From Shouchella lonarensis (GTDB taxonomy: Bacteria > Bacillota > Bacilli > Bacillales > Bacillaceae_D): a stretch of DNA of 64,000 bases. How positions within the stretch are numbered: position 1 is the stretch's first letter; every line of letters starts with the position of its first letter. The notes beneath the pieces are model-generated. The model had not been told where the DNA came from and ran no database searches. It worked only from the letters and a program-made list of their open reading frames with translations. The DNA lies in assembly GCF_900096965.1 (NCBI RefSeq), contig NZ_FMYM01000008.1:1-64000 (forward strand), in the 5' to 3' direction. The translations under genes and the position numbers were made by a program. Below, one piece after another: positions 1-7,940 of the stretch.

Positions 1-35
1 AGGGTCTTTTCTTTTTTGCCCAGTCTTTTGCACCC

Positions 36-58
36 AATATTCCACAATGTGGAATATT
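36..58. repeat. Perfect 23-bp palindrome, possible operator
   Basis: An 11-base arm (AATATTCCACA) is followed by one central base and the exact reverse complement. No T-run follows on the plus strand, so a terminator is unlikely there. The size and symmetry resemble a binding site for a dimeric repressor. It lies about 110 bases upstream of the popT promoter candidate, so it may instead serve a gene outside the window. Target and regulator are unknown. Confidence 0.45.
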
Positions 59-146
59 ACGTGTTTCAGTCCTCGAGAACTATTTTACACATACTATTAA
101 TTGGTTCGGTTAAGGGGAGTAAATTCCAACACGCTTGACTTACATG

Positions 147-175
147 TTCTGCTATGGTTTGATTAATGTTATACT
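147..175 (+). promoter_or_regulatory. Candidate extended -10 promoter for popT
   Basis: A TGTTATACT element at 167-175 fits the extended -10 form TGnTATAAT with one mismatch. The -35 region 17 bases upstream (TTCTGC) is weak, as is common for extended -10 promoters. The predicted start near 182 leaves a leader of about 26 bases before the ribosome binding site of the gene at 208. Confidence 0.35.
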
Positions 176-207
176 TTTCGTGTCTTACTATACTGGAGGC
201 TGTGGTA

Positions 208-1068
208 ATGTTTATTTGGTCTAACATTTTTCGTGGTATCGCCATGGGAGTTACCGAACTTGTTCCTGGCGTTAGTGGTAGCACTGTTGCCATGTTCATG
301 GGAGTATACGAACGTCTATTACAAGCACTAAACGATTTAACGACAAGGAACTGGAAACGCGCGCTAGGCTTTCTCATTCCACTTGGTCTTGGCATGGGTT
401 GTGCCTTGCTACTGTTCAGTCATCTTATCACATACCTAGGTAAGTATCACAAAATGCCGTTATTTTATCTCTTTGTCGGTCTTATTCTCGGTATCTTGCC
501 GTTTTTATGGCGATCAAGTCACATACAAACAAACAAATCATTCCGCCTCTTTCATTTGATGCTGATCTTTCTTTCCTTCACATTAGTGGCGTTATTACGC
601 TTGTTACACGATCCAACGGCCAGTATGGAACAAACCGGAAGTGTTGAACACACTGCAAATATGCTGACCAATCTCAGTTTCTCCACATACTTATTTTTGT
701 TCGCAGCTGGCTGGATCGCGAGCACTGCCCTCGTTCTTCCTGGTGTCAGTGGCGCCTTAATGATGATAATACTTGGTGCATACGATACAGCCACTATCGC
801 CCTTAAGTCTTTTCACATTCCTGTCATTTTCACCATTGGCCTTGGCGTTTGCGCGGGTATTTTCATTACGAGTCGCGTCATTCGCTTCTTTTTTAACACC
901 TATACCCAAGTGACGTATGCAGTGATGCTCGGTCTTGTTGCCGGCTCAATCGTCCTAATTTTCCCTGTAGGCATGCCATATTCATTTTTATACGGCGTCA
1001 TTTGTATCCTCTCCCTTTTCGCTGGGTTTATGACCGCGATCACATTCGGGAAAGTTGAACGGACATAG
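208..1068 (+). CDS. popT: DUF368 family undecaprenyl-phosphate translocase (PopT-like)
   Basis: Polytopic membrane protein of 286 residues. The family (DUF368) has been shown in other bacteria to flip undecaprenyl phosphate, the lipid carrier for wall polymers, back to the cytoplasmic face. Two internal copies of the family signature are visible: ELVPGVSGSTVAM near residue 18 and ALVLPGVSGALMM near residue 173, each next to hydrophobic segments, as expected for an inverted-repeat transporter. The ATG at 208 is chosen because TGGAGG lies 8 bases upstream; the in-frame ATG at 166 has no ribosome binding site and falls inside the likely promoter. It appears to be transcribed alone. Function is inferred from the family. 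Confidence 0.85.
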   Translation: MFIWSNIFRGIAMGVTELVPGVSGSTVAMFMGVYERLLQALNDLTTRNWKRALGFLIPLGLGMGCALLLFSHLITYLGKYHKMPLFYLFVGLILGILPFLWRSSHIQTNKSFRLFHLMLIFLSFTLVALLRLLHDPTASMEQTGSVEHTANMLTNLSFSTYLFLFAAGWIASTALVLPGVSGALMMIILGAYDTATIALKSFHIPVIFTIGLGVCAGIFITSRVIRFFFNTYTQVTYAVMLGLVAGSIVLIFPVGMPYSFLYGVICILSLFAGFMTAITFGKVERT

Positions 1069-1151
1069 ACCGTAGGAACATACGCATGTGATAGTGAAGT
1101 AGTTTTCTTGTACACTCACTTAAAAGAAACGTTTGTAAAAAACATTTGGGC

Positions 1152-1186
1152 GACACAAAGACTAGCACTAGCAATATCTTTTTGTC
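1152..1186. repeat. Imperfect hairpin next to the TnpB relic
   Basis: GACACAAAGA (1152-1161) pairs with TCTTTTTGTC (1177-1186) at 9 of 10 positions, and the loop contains the palindrome CTAGCACTAG. It lies just beyond the 3' end of the minus-strand TnpB relic, where IS200/IS605 elements carry subterminal hairpins and the omega-RNA. Assignment to that element is inference. Confidence 0.35.
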
Positions 1187-1220
1187 CCCCTTGGCACATC
1201 CCTACTGCTTGGCAACGGCA

Positions 1221-1362
1221 CTATGCCTCCTTAGGGCTCTTTAAGCCCTTACAAGCCCAAACAGCCATCCTGCCGTTAATACCTACATTATTGATAGCTC
1301 CCGCTTAAAAAACGCCAAGTCCTTGCCTTATTTGGGCAAATGCTATGAATCGTGTAGGTGGA
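1221..1362 (-). pseudogene. Decayed IS200/IS605 TnpB C-terminal remnant
   Basis: Reading the minus strand in one frame gives RFIAFAQIRQGLGVF, then a TAA, then AGAINNVGINGRMAVWAC and KGLKSPKEA before a TAG at 1221-1223. This resembles the end of TnpB proteins, where an RDxNAAxNI RuvC-III motif is followed by a RQGL segment and a tail ending near SPxEA. Upstream coding sequence is gone, so only the last ~45 codons remain, with one nonsense change. The DNA also folds: AACGGCA (1214-1220) with TGCCGTT (1271-1277), enclosing AGGGCT/AGCCCT, which would suit an omega-RNA scaffold overlapping the gene end. Recognition is from memory of the family, without a database search. Confidence 0.5.
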
Positions 1363-1413
1363 AAAATACACCACTCATTTATTACGTAGTATAATAGTGG
1401 GTGGTGTATTTTA
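1362..1413. terminator. Bidirectional terminator-like hairpin
   Basis: AAAATACACCAC is matched by GTGGTGTATTTT about 26 bases later. The arms end in A-runs on one side and T-runs on the other, so either strand could terminate here. It separates the popT side from the nucleotidase gene. Confidence 0.55.
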
Positions 1414-1493
1414 TATCTTTATATGTGTCAGACGTCCAGATTTTTACCAAAATTTTTTTACATAAAATCGACATTTTTTGATACTTTCCCCAG

Positions 1494-1508
1494 TTGTAAG
1501 CCGTTTCA
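1494..1508 (+). promoter_or_regulatory. cre-like catabolite-control site
   Basis: TTGTAAGCCGTTTCA matches the CcpA operator consensus WTGNAARCGNWWWCA at 14 of 15 positions; the mismatch is the central G. It lies about 125 bases upstream of the start of the nucleotidase lipoprotein gene, a plausible position for carbon-catabolite control. Binding is untested. Confidence 0.4.
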
Positions 1509-1634
1509 TATACAATAAAGGTGTACCATAATGAATGGAGGTTTTGCAGATGAAATCTACGAGCTGTATGATTTTTTGTTGATGTATGCATTTTGTTATT
1601 GATCTACTGGTTTAACATTTAGGAGGGATTTTTT

Positions 1635-3515
1635 ATGAAAAAATGGCTGTTATCGGCGATCATGCTTAGCACTTCACTCGTAGTTGTTGCATGTGGTGGT
1701 GAGAGTGACAAAGTGAGCAAAGAATCGAGCGGTGAAAATGCAGAAGACACTGAGCAACTCGTGATCATGGGCACAACAGATGTTCATGCCCATATGATGC
1801 CCTACGATTATATGGTGGATGAAGTGGATGACTCTTTTGGTTTGGCGAAAGCACATACGCTAGTTGAAGAAATTCGTAATGAACATGAGCATACACTTTT
1901 ATTAGATAACGGGGATATGATCCAAGGGAGTGTATTAGGAGAGGTTCTCTCTAGTGTTAATCCGGTCAACGCGGACGAGCCGCATGACATTATGGATGCG
2001 ATGAACCTCATGAAGTACGATACGGCAGCGCTAGGAAATCATGAGTTTAATTTTGGGCTGACGTACTTAGATGATACGATTGCGAAAACGAAATTCCCGT
2101 GGTTAAGTGCAAACGTTTACAATGAAGGGACAGATGAATTGCGTTATGACCCTTATACGATCATTGAAAAAGAAATCGGTGGGGAAACTTTGCGTATCGG
2201 TGTGATCGGATTTGTGCCACCACAAATTATGACGTGGGATGCTGTGCATTTAGAAGGGAACATTTATGTTGAGGAAATTATTGATTCAGCTGAAAAGTAC
2301 ATTCCCAAAATGAAGAAAGAAGGCGCTGATCTTGTTGTTGCGCTCTCTCATTCGGGCATTGATCCAAATGATGAGGCAAGTGAAAATGCTGCATATCAGC
2401 TATCTCAAGTAGAAGGCATTGATGCGATGATTCTTGGTCATCAGCATTATGTGTTCCCCGGATCAGATGACTTCACTGACATTGATGGGGTTGATGTAGA
2501 GAAGGGAACCGTCAACGGTGTACCGGCGGTCATGCCCGGGTCTTGGGGTAACCACTTAGGTGTGATTGAACTCGACCTTCGTCATAAAGACGGCGCATGG
2601 GAAGTCGTTTCGTTTGATAGCAAAGTGAAAGAAACGGCGAAGTATGATCCACATCCTGATATGGTGGCACTTGTTAAGGAAACGCATGAGGCGGCGGTAG
2701 CGTATGTCAATCGTCCTGTCGGGGAAGTAGAGAATGATTTGAACACGTTTTTCTCTCGCATCATGGATAACGAGGTCGTTCAATTAGTGAATGAAGCACA
2801 ATTAGATTACATGAAGCGCAATTTTGCTGGAACAGAATATGAAGAGATGCCAATGCTATCAGCTGCTGCGCCTTTCCGAGCCGGACGTGGTGGGGATTAT
2901 ACAGACGTTGGGGCTGGTGAAATCGCGATTCGTGATGTCAACGATATTTATGTCTATCCTAACACGCTGCATGTCGTCAAGGTAAATGGTATGGCGCTTC
3001 AAAAATGGTTAGAGCGTTCTGCAGAAAACTTCTTACAAATTGATCCAGCTTCTTCTGAAGAGCAACCTTTGATCGATACTGATTTTGCCAGCTTTAATTT
3101 TGATACCATTGAGGGCGTAGCATACAAAATTGACGTGACAAAGCCTGTTGGAGAACGTATCGTTGATCTGACATATGAAGGAAAAGAAGTAACAGCAGAG
3201 GATGAATTCCTCGTGGCAACAAATAATTACCGCGCAGGTGGAGGGGGAGACCACCTGGAGGATGTAGCAACGGTGCTCGCTTCCACAGATGAGAACCGCG
3301 AAGTAATTATTGACTATATCCGAAATTACGATGGCGTATTAAATGTGGAAGCATCAAACAATTGGTCAATCGTTCCTTTTGAGACGGACGCAAAAATTGT
3401 ATTTGAAACGGATATCGCTGGAGAAAGTTTGGCGGATCAAACAGCAAACGTTGCTTTTGTCGAATTGCTTGAGGACACGACAGGTCGCTTCCAGTTTCAT
3501 CCGCTTGTACAATAG
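1635..3515 (+). CDS. Secreted CpdB-type 2',3'-cyclic nucleotidase / 5'-nucleotidase lipoprotein
   Basis: A 626-residue protein expected to hydrolyse extracellular nucleotides for phosphate and nucleoside salvage. Residues 1-20 form a lipoprotein signal ending in the lipobox VVVAC, so it should be lipid-anchored outside the membrane. The metallophosphoesterase domain shows GTTDVHAHMMPYDY (metal ligands D and H), DNGDMIQGS, GNHEFNFG, LSHSGID and GHQH. The C-terminal nucleotidase domain contains AAPFRAGRGGDY and the NNYRAGGGGD loop. The TTDxHxxMMxYDY form is typical of CpdB/YfkN rather than UshA. An AGGAGGG ribosome binding site precedes the ATG. The mature protein is rich in Asp and Glu. It stands alone between terminators, with a cre-like site upstream. 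Confidence 0.85.
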   Translation: MKKWLLSAIMLSTSLVVVACGGESDKVSKESSGENAEDTEQLVIMGTTDVHAHMMPYDYMVDEVDDSFGLAKAHTLVEEIRNEHEHTLLLDNGDMIQGSVLGEVLSSVNPVNADEPHDIMDAMNLMKYDTAALGNHEFNFGLTYLDDTIAKTKFPWLSANVYNEGTDELRYDPYTIIEKEIGGETLRIGVIGFVPPQIMTWDAVHLEGNIYVEEIIDSAEKYIPKMKKEGADLVVALSHSGIDPNDEASENAAYQLSQVEGIDAMILGHQHYVFPGSDDFTDIDGVDVEKGTVNGVPAVMPGSWGNHLGVIELDLRHKDGAWEVVSFDSKVKETAKYDPHPDMVALVKETHEAAVAYVNRPVGEVENDLNTFFSRIMDNEVVQLVNEAQLDYMKRNFAGTEYEEMPMLSAAAPFRAGRGGDYTDVGAGEIAIRDVNDIYVYPNTLHVVKVNGMALQKWLERSAENFLQIDPASSEEQPLIDTDFASFNFDTIEGVAYKIDVTKPVGERIVDLTYEGKEVTAEDEFLVATNNYRAGGGGDHLEDVATVLASTDENREVIIDYIRNYDGVLNVEASNNWSIVPFETDAKIVFETDIAGESLADQTANVAFVELLEDTTGRFQFHPLVQ

Positions 3516-3559
3516 CAGAGTTCTTTTTGTTTTTGTAAGTTGAATAAAAGAAGTGGCGT

Positions 3560-3608
3560 GAGAGGGCGAACAGTTTAGAATATAAACGTTCGCTTTCTCT
3601 TTGCTTTT
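3560..3608 (+). terminator. Rho-independent terminator after the nucleotidase gene
   Basis: GAGAGGGCGAAC pairs with GTTCGCTTTCTC (two G-U pairs), and the loop is extended by an inner GTTTA/TAAAC stem. The downstream arm runs into TTTGCTTTT. Confidence 0.65.
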
Positions 3609-3742
3609 GGATCACATGAGACTGATGAAAAGACTCTCGAGTTCTATATACATTTTGTCGATGGCATTTGTTTCGTTTGGCTAATATTGGTGGGTAATAT
3701 CTGTTAAAATCCGGTGATGCTATCGAAAAGGAGATGGTGTTG

Positions 3743-4303
3743 ATGGACGAGCATTTTTTACATTTAAAGGAAACATTGTTGGCACGAGCGGAGACGTTAA
3801 CAGCACGTTTGGCTGAGCCAAATTCGCATGATACAGGAGAACTTTCGCATTATGATAATCACCCTGCTGATACAGCAACAGCATCCTTTGAATATGACAG
3901 AGACGCGGTGTTACACAAGCAAGTGGAGGATGAGCTCCATGAAGTGAGACGTGCGTTAGCAAAGTTTGCAGACGGCACATACGGTATATGTGAGAAAACG
4001 GGGGAAATGATTCCGTATGAACGTCTTGAAGCGTATCCTACCGCAAGAACAGTCGCTGCTTACCGTAGTAAAGCGAATCATGTTGTCCCACAAGTCGGTA
4101 CATTGACGAACAACTATTTTGCTGAAGACCGTGAATTCGACGCATATGAGCGTGTGAGTCATTTTAATGATCGAAGAGAGACTGAGGAAGAAGGCGCAGA
4201 AATTGGTGAGCGCTTAGCAACAGGGATGACTGGTTTTCATGGATCAGAAAGGGTTGTTGATGAGTCTCGCGACAACGCACGGACTTATCCAGAACCAGAT
4301 TAA
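3743..4303 (+). CDS. DksA/TraR-family protein, YlyA/YteA-like, with degenerate zinc finger
   Basis: A 186-residue protein that sits just before lspA, the position of ylyA in B. subtilis, whose product modulates RNA polymerase holding a sporulation sigma factor. The N-terminal half is helical and charged. The central segment YGICEKTGEMIPYERLEAYP matches the DksA/TraR zinc-finger fold, but only one of the four zinc cysteines remains, as in the YteA-type branch. The C-terminal third is acidic and of low complexity. The ATG at 3743 is preferred over the one at 3734 because AAAAGGAG ends directly against the latter. A role in sporulation transcription is inferred from position and family; YteA or YocK paralogy is possible. 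Confidence 0.7.
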   Translation: MDEHFLHLKETLLARAETLTARLAEPNSHDTGELSHYDNHPADTATASFEYDRDAVLHKQVEDELHEVRRALAKFADGTYGICEKTGEMIPYERLEAYPTARTVAAYRSKANHVVPQVGTLTNNYFAEDREFDAYERVSHFNDRRETEEEGAEIGERLATGMTGFHGSERVVDESRDNARTYPEPD

Positions 4304-4404
4304 AGATAACCAGCTTGTTTCCCTACGCATTTTGCAGAGCGACTTTCGGAGAAATATGTGTTACACTATGGATACATCTTAATTGTGTAAGGGGGCGGGC
4401 GTGC

Positions 4405-4863
4405 TTGGCTTACGTCATCGCATTGGTAATCATCGCACTGGATCAGTGGACAAAATGGCTTGTTGTCACGCACATGGAGATTGGTGAGAGAGTTCCAGTT
4501 CTCGGTCATGTGCTTTCTTTGTATTCTCATCGAAATGATGGGGCGGCGTTTGGAATTTTATCGGGACAAATGTGGTTTTTTTATATTGTGACAGTGGGCG
4601 TAATTGGTGTCATTATTTATTTAATTCAAACGGAAGCAAAATCAAAGCGATTGCTAAAAATTGCGCTAGGTCTCGTACTAGGAGGCGCAATTGGTAATTT
4701 TATTGATCGTCTATTAGCAGGGGAAGTGGTGGATTTTATTGACACATTCGGCAACTTTCCGATCTTTAATATTGCTGATGCTTCACTATCTGTCGGTGTA
4801 GGTTTATTTTTACTTCAGATCTTAATGGATACATGGAAAGAAAAAAGGGGAACAAGTCAATGA
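4405..4863 (+). CDS. lspA: Prolipoprotein signal peptidase II
   Basis: Membrane aspartic protease of 152 residues that cleaves the signal peptide from diacylglyceryl-modified prolipoproteins. Four hydrophobic segments are seen. The catalytic aspartates lie in GNFIDR...VVDFID (near residues 96-109) and FNIADASLSVG (near 116-126), and the N-terminal LDQWTKWLV segment is typical. Start: TTG at 4405, because the product then begins (M)AYVIALVIIALDQWTK like its homologues and AAGGGGG lies upstream; the longer frame back to 4315 lacks family similarity. The stop codon overlaps the start of rluD, so translation is probably coupled. The CpdB-type lipoprotein in this window is a likely substrate. Confidence 0.92.
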   Translation: MAYVIALVIIALDQWTKWLVVTHMEIGERVPVLGHVLSLYSHRNDGAAFGILSGQMWFFYIVTVGVIGVIIYLIQTEAKSKRLLKIALGLVLGGAIGNFIDRLLAGEVVDFIDTFGNFPIFNIADASLSVGVGLFLLQILMDTWKEKRGTSQ

Positions 4864-5771
4864 CGTTTTCGTGGACAGTAACAGAAGAACAACATGAGGA
4901 ACGAATTGATCGCTTGTTGGTGACCTTGGTTGAAGATGTTTCACGAACATCTGTGCAACGTTGGATTCACGATGGGGCAGTGAAAGTGAACGGTCAGATG
5001 ATCAAACCAAATTATAAAGTACAAATAGATGATCACATTGATTTTGCTTTTCCAAAAGCATCAGAAACAGTGATTGAATCTGAGGACATCCCGCTTGATA
5101 TTGTTTATGAAGATGAAGATGTCATGGTTGTGAACAAACCTCGCGGCATGGTTGTGCATCCTGCGCCTGGACACCGAAGTGGCACACTTGTCAATGCGTT
5201 GCTTTACCATTGTCGGCATTTACCGAGTATGGATGAGCATGTGCGTCCTGGATTGGTACATCGGATTGATAAAGACACATCGGGCTTGTTAATGGTTGCG
5301 AAAAATGAGTTTGCGCACGCGCATTTATCAGCGCAGTTGAAAGACAAAACGACGGAACGATTGTACAAGACCATAGTTCACGGCGTCATTCCTCATGCAA
5401 AAGGAACAATTGATGCGCCAATCGGTCGTGACCAACGTGACCGACAAAAAATGACGGTGACGCATGTGAATAGTAAAAATGCAGTGACGCATTTTACGCT
5501 CGACGAGACGTTTGCGCATTATAGCTATGTATCATGTCAATTAGAGACAGGTCGCACCCATCAAATTCGGGTTCACTTTGCGTATATTGGTCATCCAGTC
5601 GCGGGAGATGCGAAGTATGGTCGTAAAAAAACGTTACCGATTGACGGACAAGCACTTCATGCAGAGATTCTCGGTTTTTCTCATCCTCGAACTGGAGAAG
5701 CGCTACGTTTCTTTGCGCCTATCCCAGAGGATATGCATACGCTGTTGCAGCAGTTGCGCGAAAAAGCTTGA
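4860..5771 (+). CDS. rluD: 23S rRNA pseudouridine synthase, RluD family (YlyB)
   Basis: A 303-residue RluA/RluD-type pseudouridine synthase. An N-terminal S4 RNA-binding domain (about residues 12-75, with IDRLLVTL and GAVKVNGQMIKPNYKV) precedes the catalytic domain. The catalytic aspartate is in RPGLVHRIDKDTSGLLMV near residue 140, and the later GRTHQIRVHFAYIGHPVAGD motif is diagnostic. The ATG at 4860 overlaps the lspA stop codon. Homologues modify uridines in helix 69 of 23S rRNA, but exact sites in this branch cannot be assigned. The stop codon lies inside the -35 element of the pyr promoter. Confidence 0.9.
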   Translation: MTFSWTVTEEQHEERIDRLLVTLVEDVSRTSVQRWIHDGAVKVNGQMIKPNYKVQIDDHIDFAFPKASETVIESEDIPLDIVYEDEDVMVVNKPRGMVVHPAPGHRSGTLVNALLYHCRHLPSMDEHVRPGLVHRIDKDTSGLLMVAKNEFAHAHLSAQLKDKTTERLYKTIVHGVIPHAKGTIDAPIGRDQRDRQKMTVTHVNSKNAVTHFTLDETFAHYSYVSCQLETGRTHQIRVHFAYIGHPVAGDAKYGRKKTLPIDGQALHAEILGFSHPRTGEALRFFAPIPEDMHTLLQQLREKA

Positions 5772-5796
5772 CAAGCAATGTGAAGTTTGCGATACT
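5768..5796 (+). promoter_or_regulatory. Sigma-A promoter of the pyr operon
   Basis: A perfect -35 TTGACA (5768-5773), a 17-base spacer and GATACT (5791-5796) give a strong housekeeping promoter. It is the only strong promoter seen ahead of the pyrimidine genes, and the predicted start near 5803 leaves a leader of about 150 bases containing the PyrR attenuator. Confidence 0.8.
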
Positions 5797-5823
5797 AGAT
5801 GAAATGAATAGGATCCTTTAAAT

Positions 5824-5919
5824 ACAGTCCTGTGAGGCTGGGAAGGTAACGGCTAGGTAGCTGTGTCATTGTGCTGCCTAAAATTTCCTTGTCCTCATGA
5901 CGGACAAGGGAATTTTTAT
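5824..5919 (+). promoter_or_regulatory. PyrR-regulated attenuator 1 (pyr leader)
   Basis: ACAGTCCTGTGAGGCTG (5824-5840) matches the PyrR-binding loop (consensus ARUCCNGNGAGGYU) of the anti-antiterminator. The region ends in a terminator whose arms TTCCTTGTCC and GGACAAGGGAA (5885-5911) are followed by TTTTTATTTT. When UMP is high, PyrR bound to the loop favours the terminator; otherwise an antiterminator formed with the intervening sequence lets transcription enter pyrR. The mechanism is established for bacilli; the elements are seen directly. Confidence 0.88.
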
Positions 5920-5950
5920 TTTCTACGTGTATCCGGAACAGGAGGTTTAG

Positions 5951-6484
<534 letters not shown>

Positions 6485-6495
6485 CTCCTCTTTAA

Positions 6496-6589
6496 ATCGA
6501 GTCCAGTGAGGCTAACAAGAGGAACGGTGTGGCTCATTTTGGCTGCCCTTGTTCTCACGTGCCTCCTGTACTTACAGGGGGTATTTTAT
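6496..6589 (+). promoter_or_regulatory. PyrR-regulated attenuator 2 (pyrR-pyrP)
   Basis: CGAGTCCAGTGAGGCTA (6498-6514) is a second PyrR-binding loop. A terminator hairpin at 6560-6583 (TGCCTCCTGTA/TACAGGGGGTA) is followed by TTTTA. The element sits in the pyrR-pyrP gap just as in B. subtilis. Confidence 0.85.
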
Positions 6590-6614
6590 ATGGCAAATAT
6601 AAAGGAGTATACCA

Positions 6615-7931
6615 ATGAGACAATCACGTTCAATGCGATTAGGAATTCGTGAAATTCCTAATCTGCAACAATGGTTATTTTTCAGTTTACAACATTTATG
6701 TGCCATGGTTGGCGCGACAGTCCTTGTTCCGATACTCATTGGCATGAGCCCTGCAACAGCGCTGTTATCGAGTGGACTTGGAACACTTGCTTTTTTACTT
6801 GTGACACAAGGGCGTGTTCCTGCTTACTTAGGTTCTTCGTTTGCATTTATTTATCCAATCATTGCAGCGCAAGAGATTGGCGGACCAGAAGGGGCGATGA
6901 TCGGGAGCTTTTTTGCCGGTGTCGTTTATGGCGGTGTGGCAATTGCGATCAAGTTCTTCGGCGCACGCTGGTTGTTAAAAGTGTTGCCGCCAGTCGTTGT
7001 TGGACCGATTATTATTGTCATTGGATTAGGACTTGCAACAACAGCCGTAGGAAATGCAATGTATATGCCGGGAACCGACCAATACAGCTTAACGCATGTG
7101 ATGGTGGCTGCGGTCACATTAGGGGTGGCGATCATTGCCGCTGCGTACTTCAAAGGTTTTTTAAACTTAATTCCTGTTTTACTTGGACTAGTGGCGGGTT
7201 ACTTCGTTGCGCTATGGCAAGGTTTGATTGATTTACAACCAGTTCGAGAAGCAAGCTGGTTTGCCGTACCCGATTTAATGATTCCTTACATCACCTATTT
7301 ACCGAGTTTTAACTGGACCATTATCGTCCTAATTGCACCGGTGGCACTTGTGACATTGGCCGAACATATGGGTCAGTTAATGGTGTTGAGCAAAGTGGCA
7401 GGGCGCAACTTTTTAGAAAAGCCAGGGATGCATCGCACTGTATTCGGTGATGGACTAGCAACGATGATTGCGGCAATGATTGGAGGACCACCGAATACAA
7501 CATATGGTGAAAATGTTGCGGTTGTAGCAATCACACGGGTGTTTAGCGTGTTTATCATCGCAGGAGCGGCGTTGTTCGCCATTGGCTTCTCTTTTAGCGG
7601 AAAAGTTGCCGCAGTCATTTCTTCGATTCCACCGGCGGTGATTGGTGGCATGTCAATCTTACTATTTGGTGTTATTGCTACGGCAGGCTTACGGATGCTC
7701 ATTGATAACCGGGTTGATTTCGGGGAGAAGCGAAATATGATTATTGCTGCTGTCATTCTTGTCATTGGCATTGGCGGTGCAACGGTTCGCTTCACCACAC
7801 ATTTTGAGCTCTCTGGCATGTCGCTTGCGGCTGTCGTTGGTTTATGTTTGCATGCAGTATTGCCAAATCGCAAGGCGAGCTATGGGAAAGAAACGATGTT
7901 TGATTCTCAAATGAACACAAAACGAATATAG
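6615..7931 (+). CDS. pyrP: Uracil permease
   Basis: A 438-residue member of the nucleobase:cation symporter-2 (NCS2) family, predicted to import uracil with protons. About twelve to fourteen hydrophobic segments are visible. Diagnostic stretches include HLCAMVGATVLVPILIGMSP near residue 27, ALVTLAEHMGQL near 242 and the GGPPNTTYGENVAVVAITRV signature near 290, which carries substrate-binding residues in the UraA structure. AAAGGAG lies 7 bases before the ATG. Only 9 bases separate its stop from pyrB. Confidence 0.93.
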   Translation: MRQSRSMRLGIREIPNLQQWLFFSLQHLCAMVGATVLVPILIGMSPATALLSSGLGTLAFLLVTQGRVPAYLGSSFAFIYPIIAAQEIGGPEGAMIGSFFAGVVYGGVAIAIKFFGARWLLKVLPPVVVGPIIIVIGLGLATTAVGNAMYMPGTDQYSLTHVMVAAVTLGVAIIAAAYFKGFLNLIPVLLGLVAGYFVALWQGLIDLQPVREASWFAVPDLMIPYITYLPSFNWTIIVLIAPVALVTLAEHMGQLMVLSKVAGRNFLEKPGMHRTVFGDGLATMIAAMIGGPPNTTYGENVAVVAITRVFSVFIIAGAALFAIGFSFSGKVAAVISSIPPAVIGGMSILLFGVIATAGLRMLIDNRVDFGEKRNMIIAAVILVIGIGGATVRFTTHFELSGMSLAAVVGLCLHAVLPNRKASYGKETMFDSQMNTKRI

Positions 7932-7940
7932 GAGGCAGCG

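Larger units (their letters stand above)
1069..1634. other. Gene-poor interval of 566 bases
   Basis: No intact gene is supported here. From left to right it holds the hairpin at 1152-1186, the TnpB remnant at 1221-1362, a terminator-like hairpin at 1362-1413, a cre-like site at 1494-1508 and the leader of the nucleotidase gene. A plus-strand 66-codon frame at 1108-1308 lacks a ribosome binding site and overlaps the relic, so it is not called. Confidence 0.7.

Noticed and set aside
1108-1308. Plus-strand frame of 66 codons after popT
   Set aside because: No ribosome binding site, and it crosses the hairpins and the opposite-strand TnpB remnant.
7373-7873. Minus-strand frame of 166 codons within pyrP
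   Set aside because: Antisense to membrane segments of the permease; no independent evidence.
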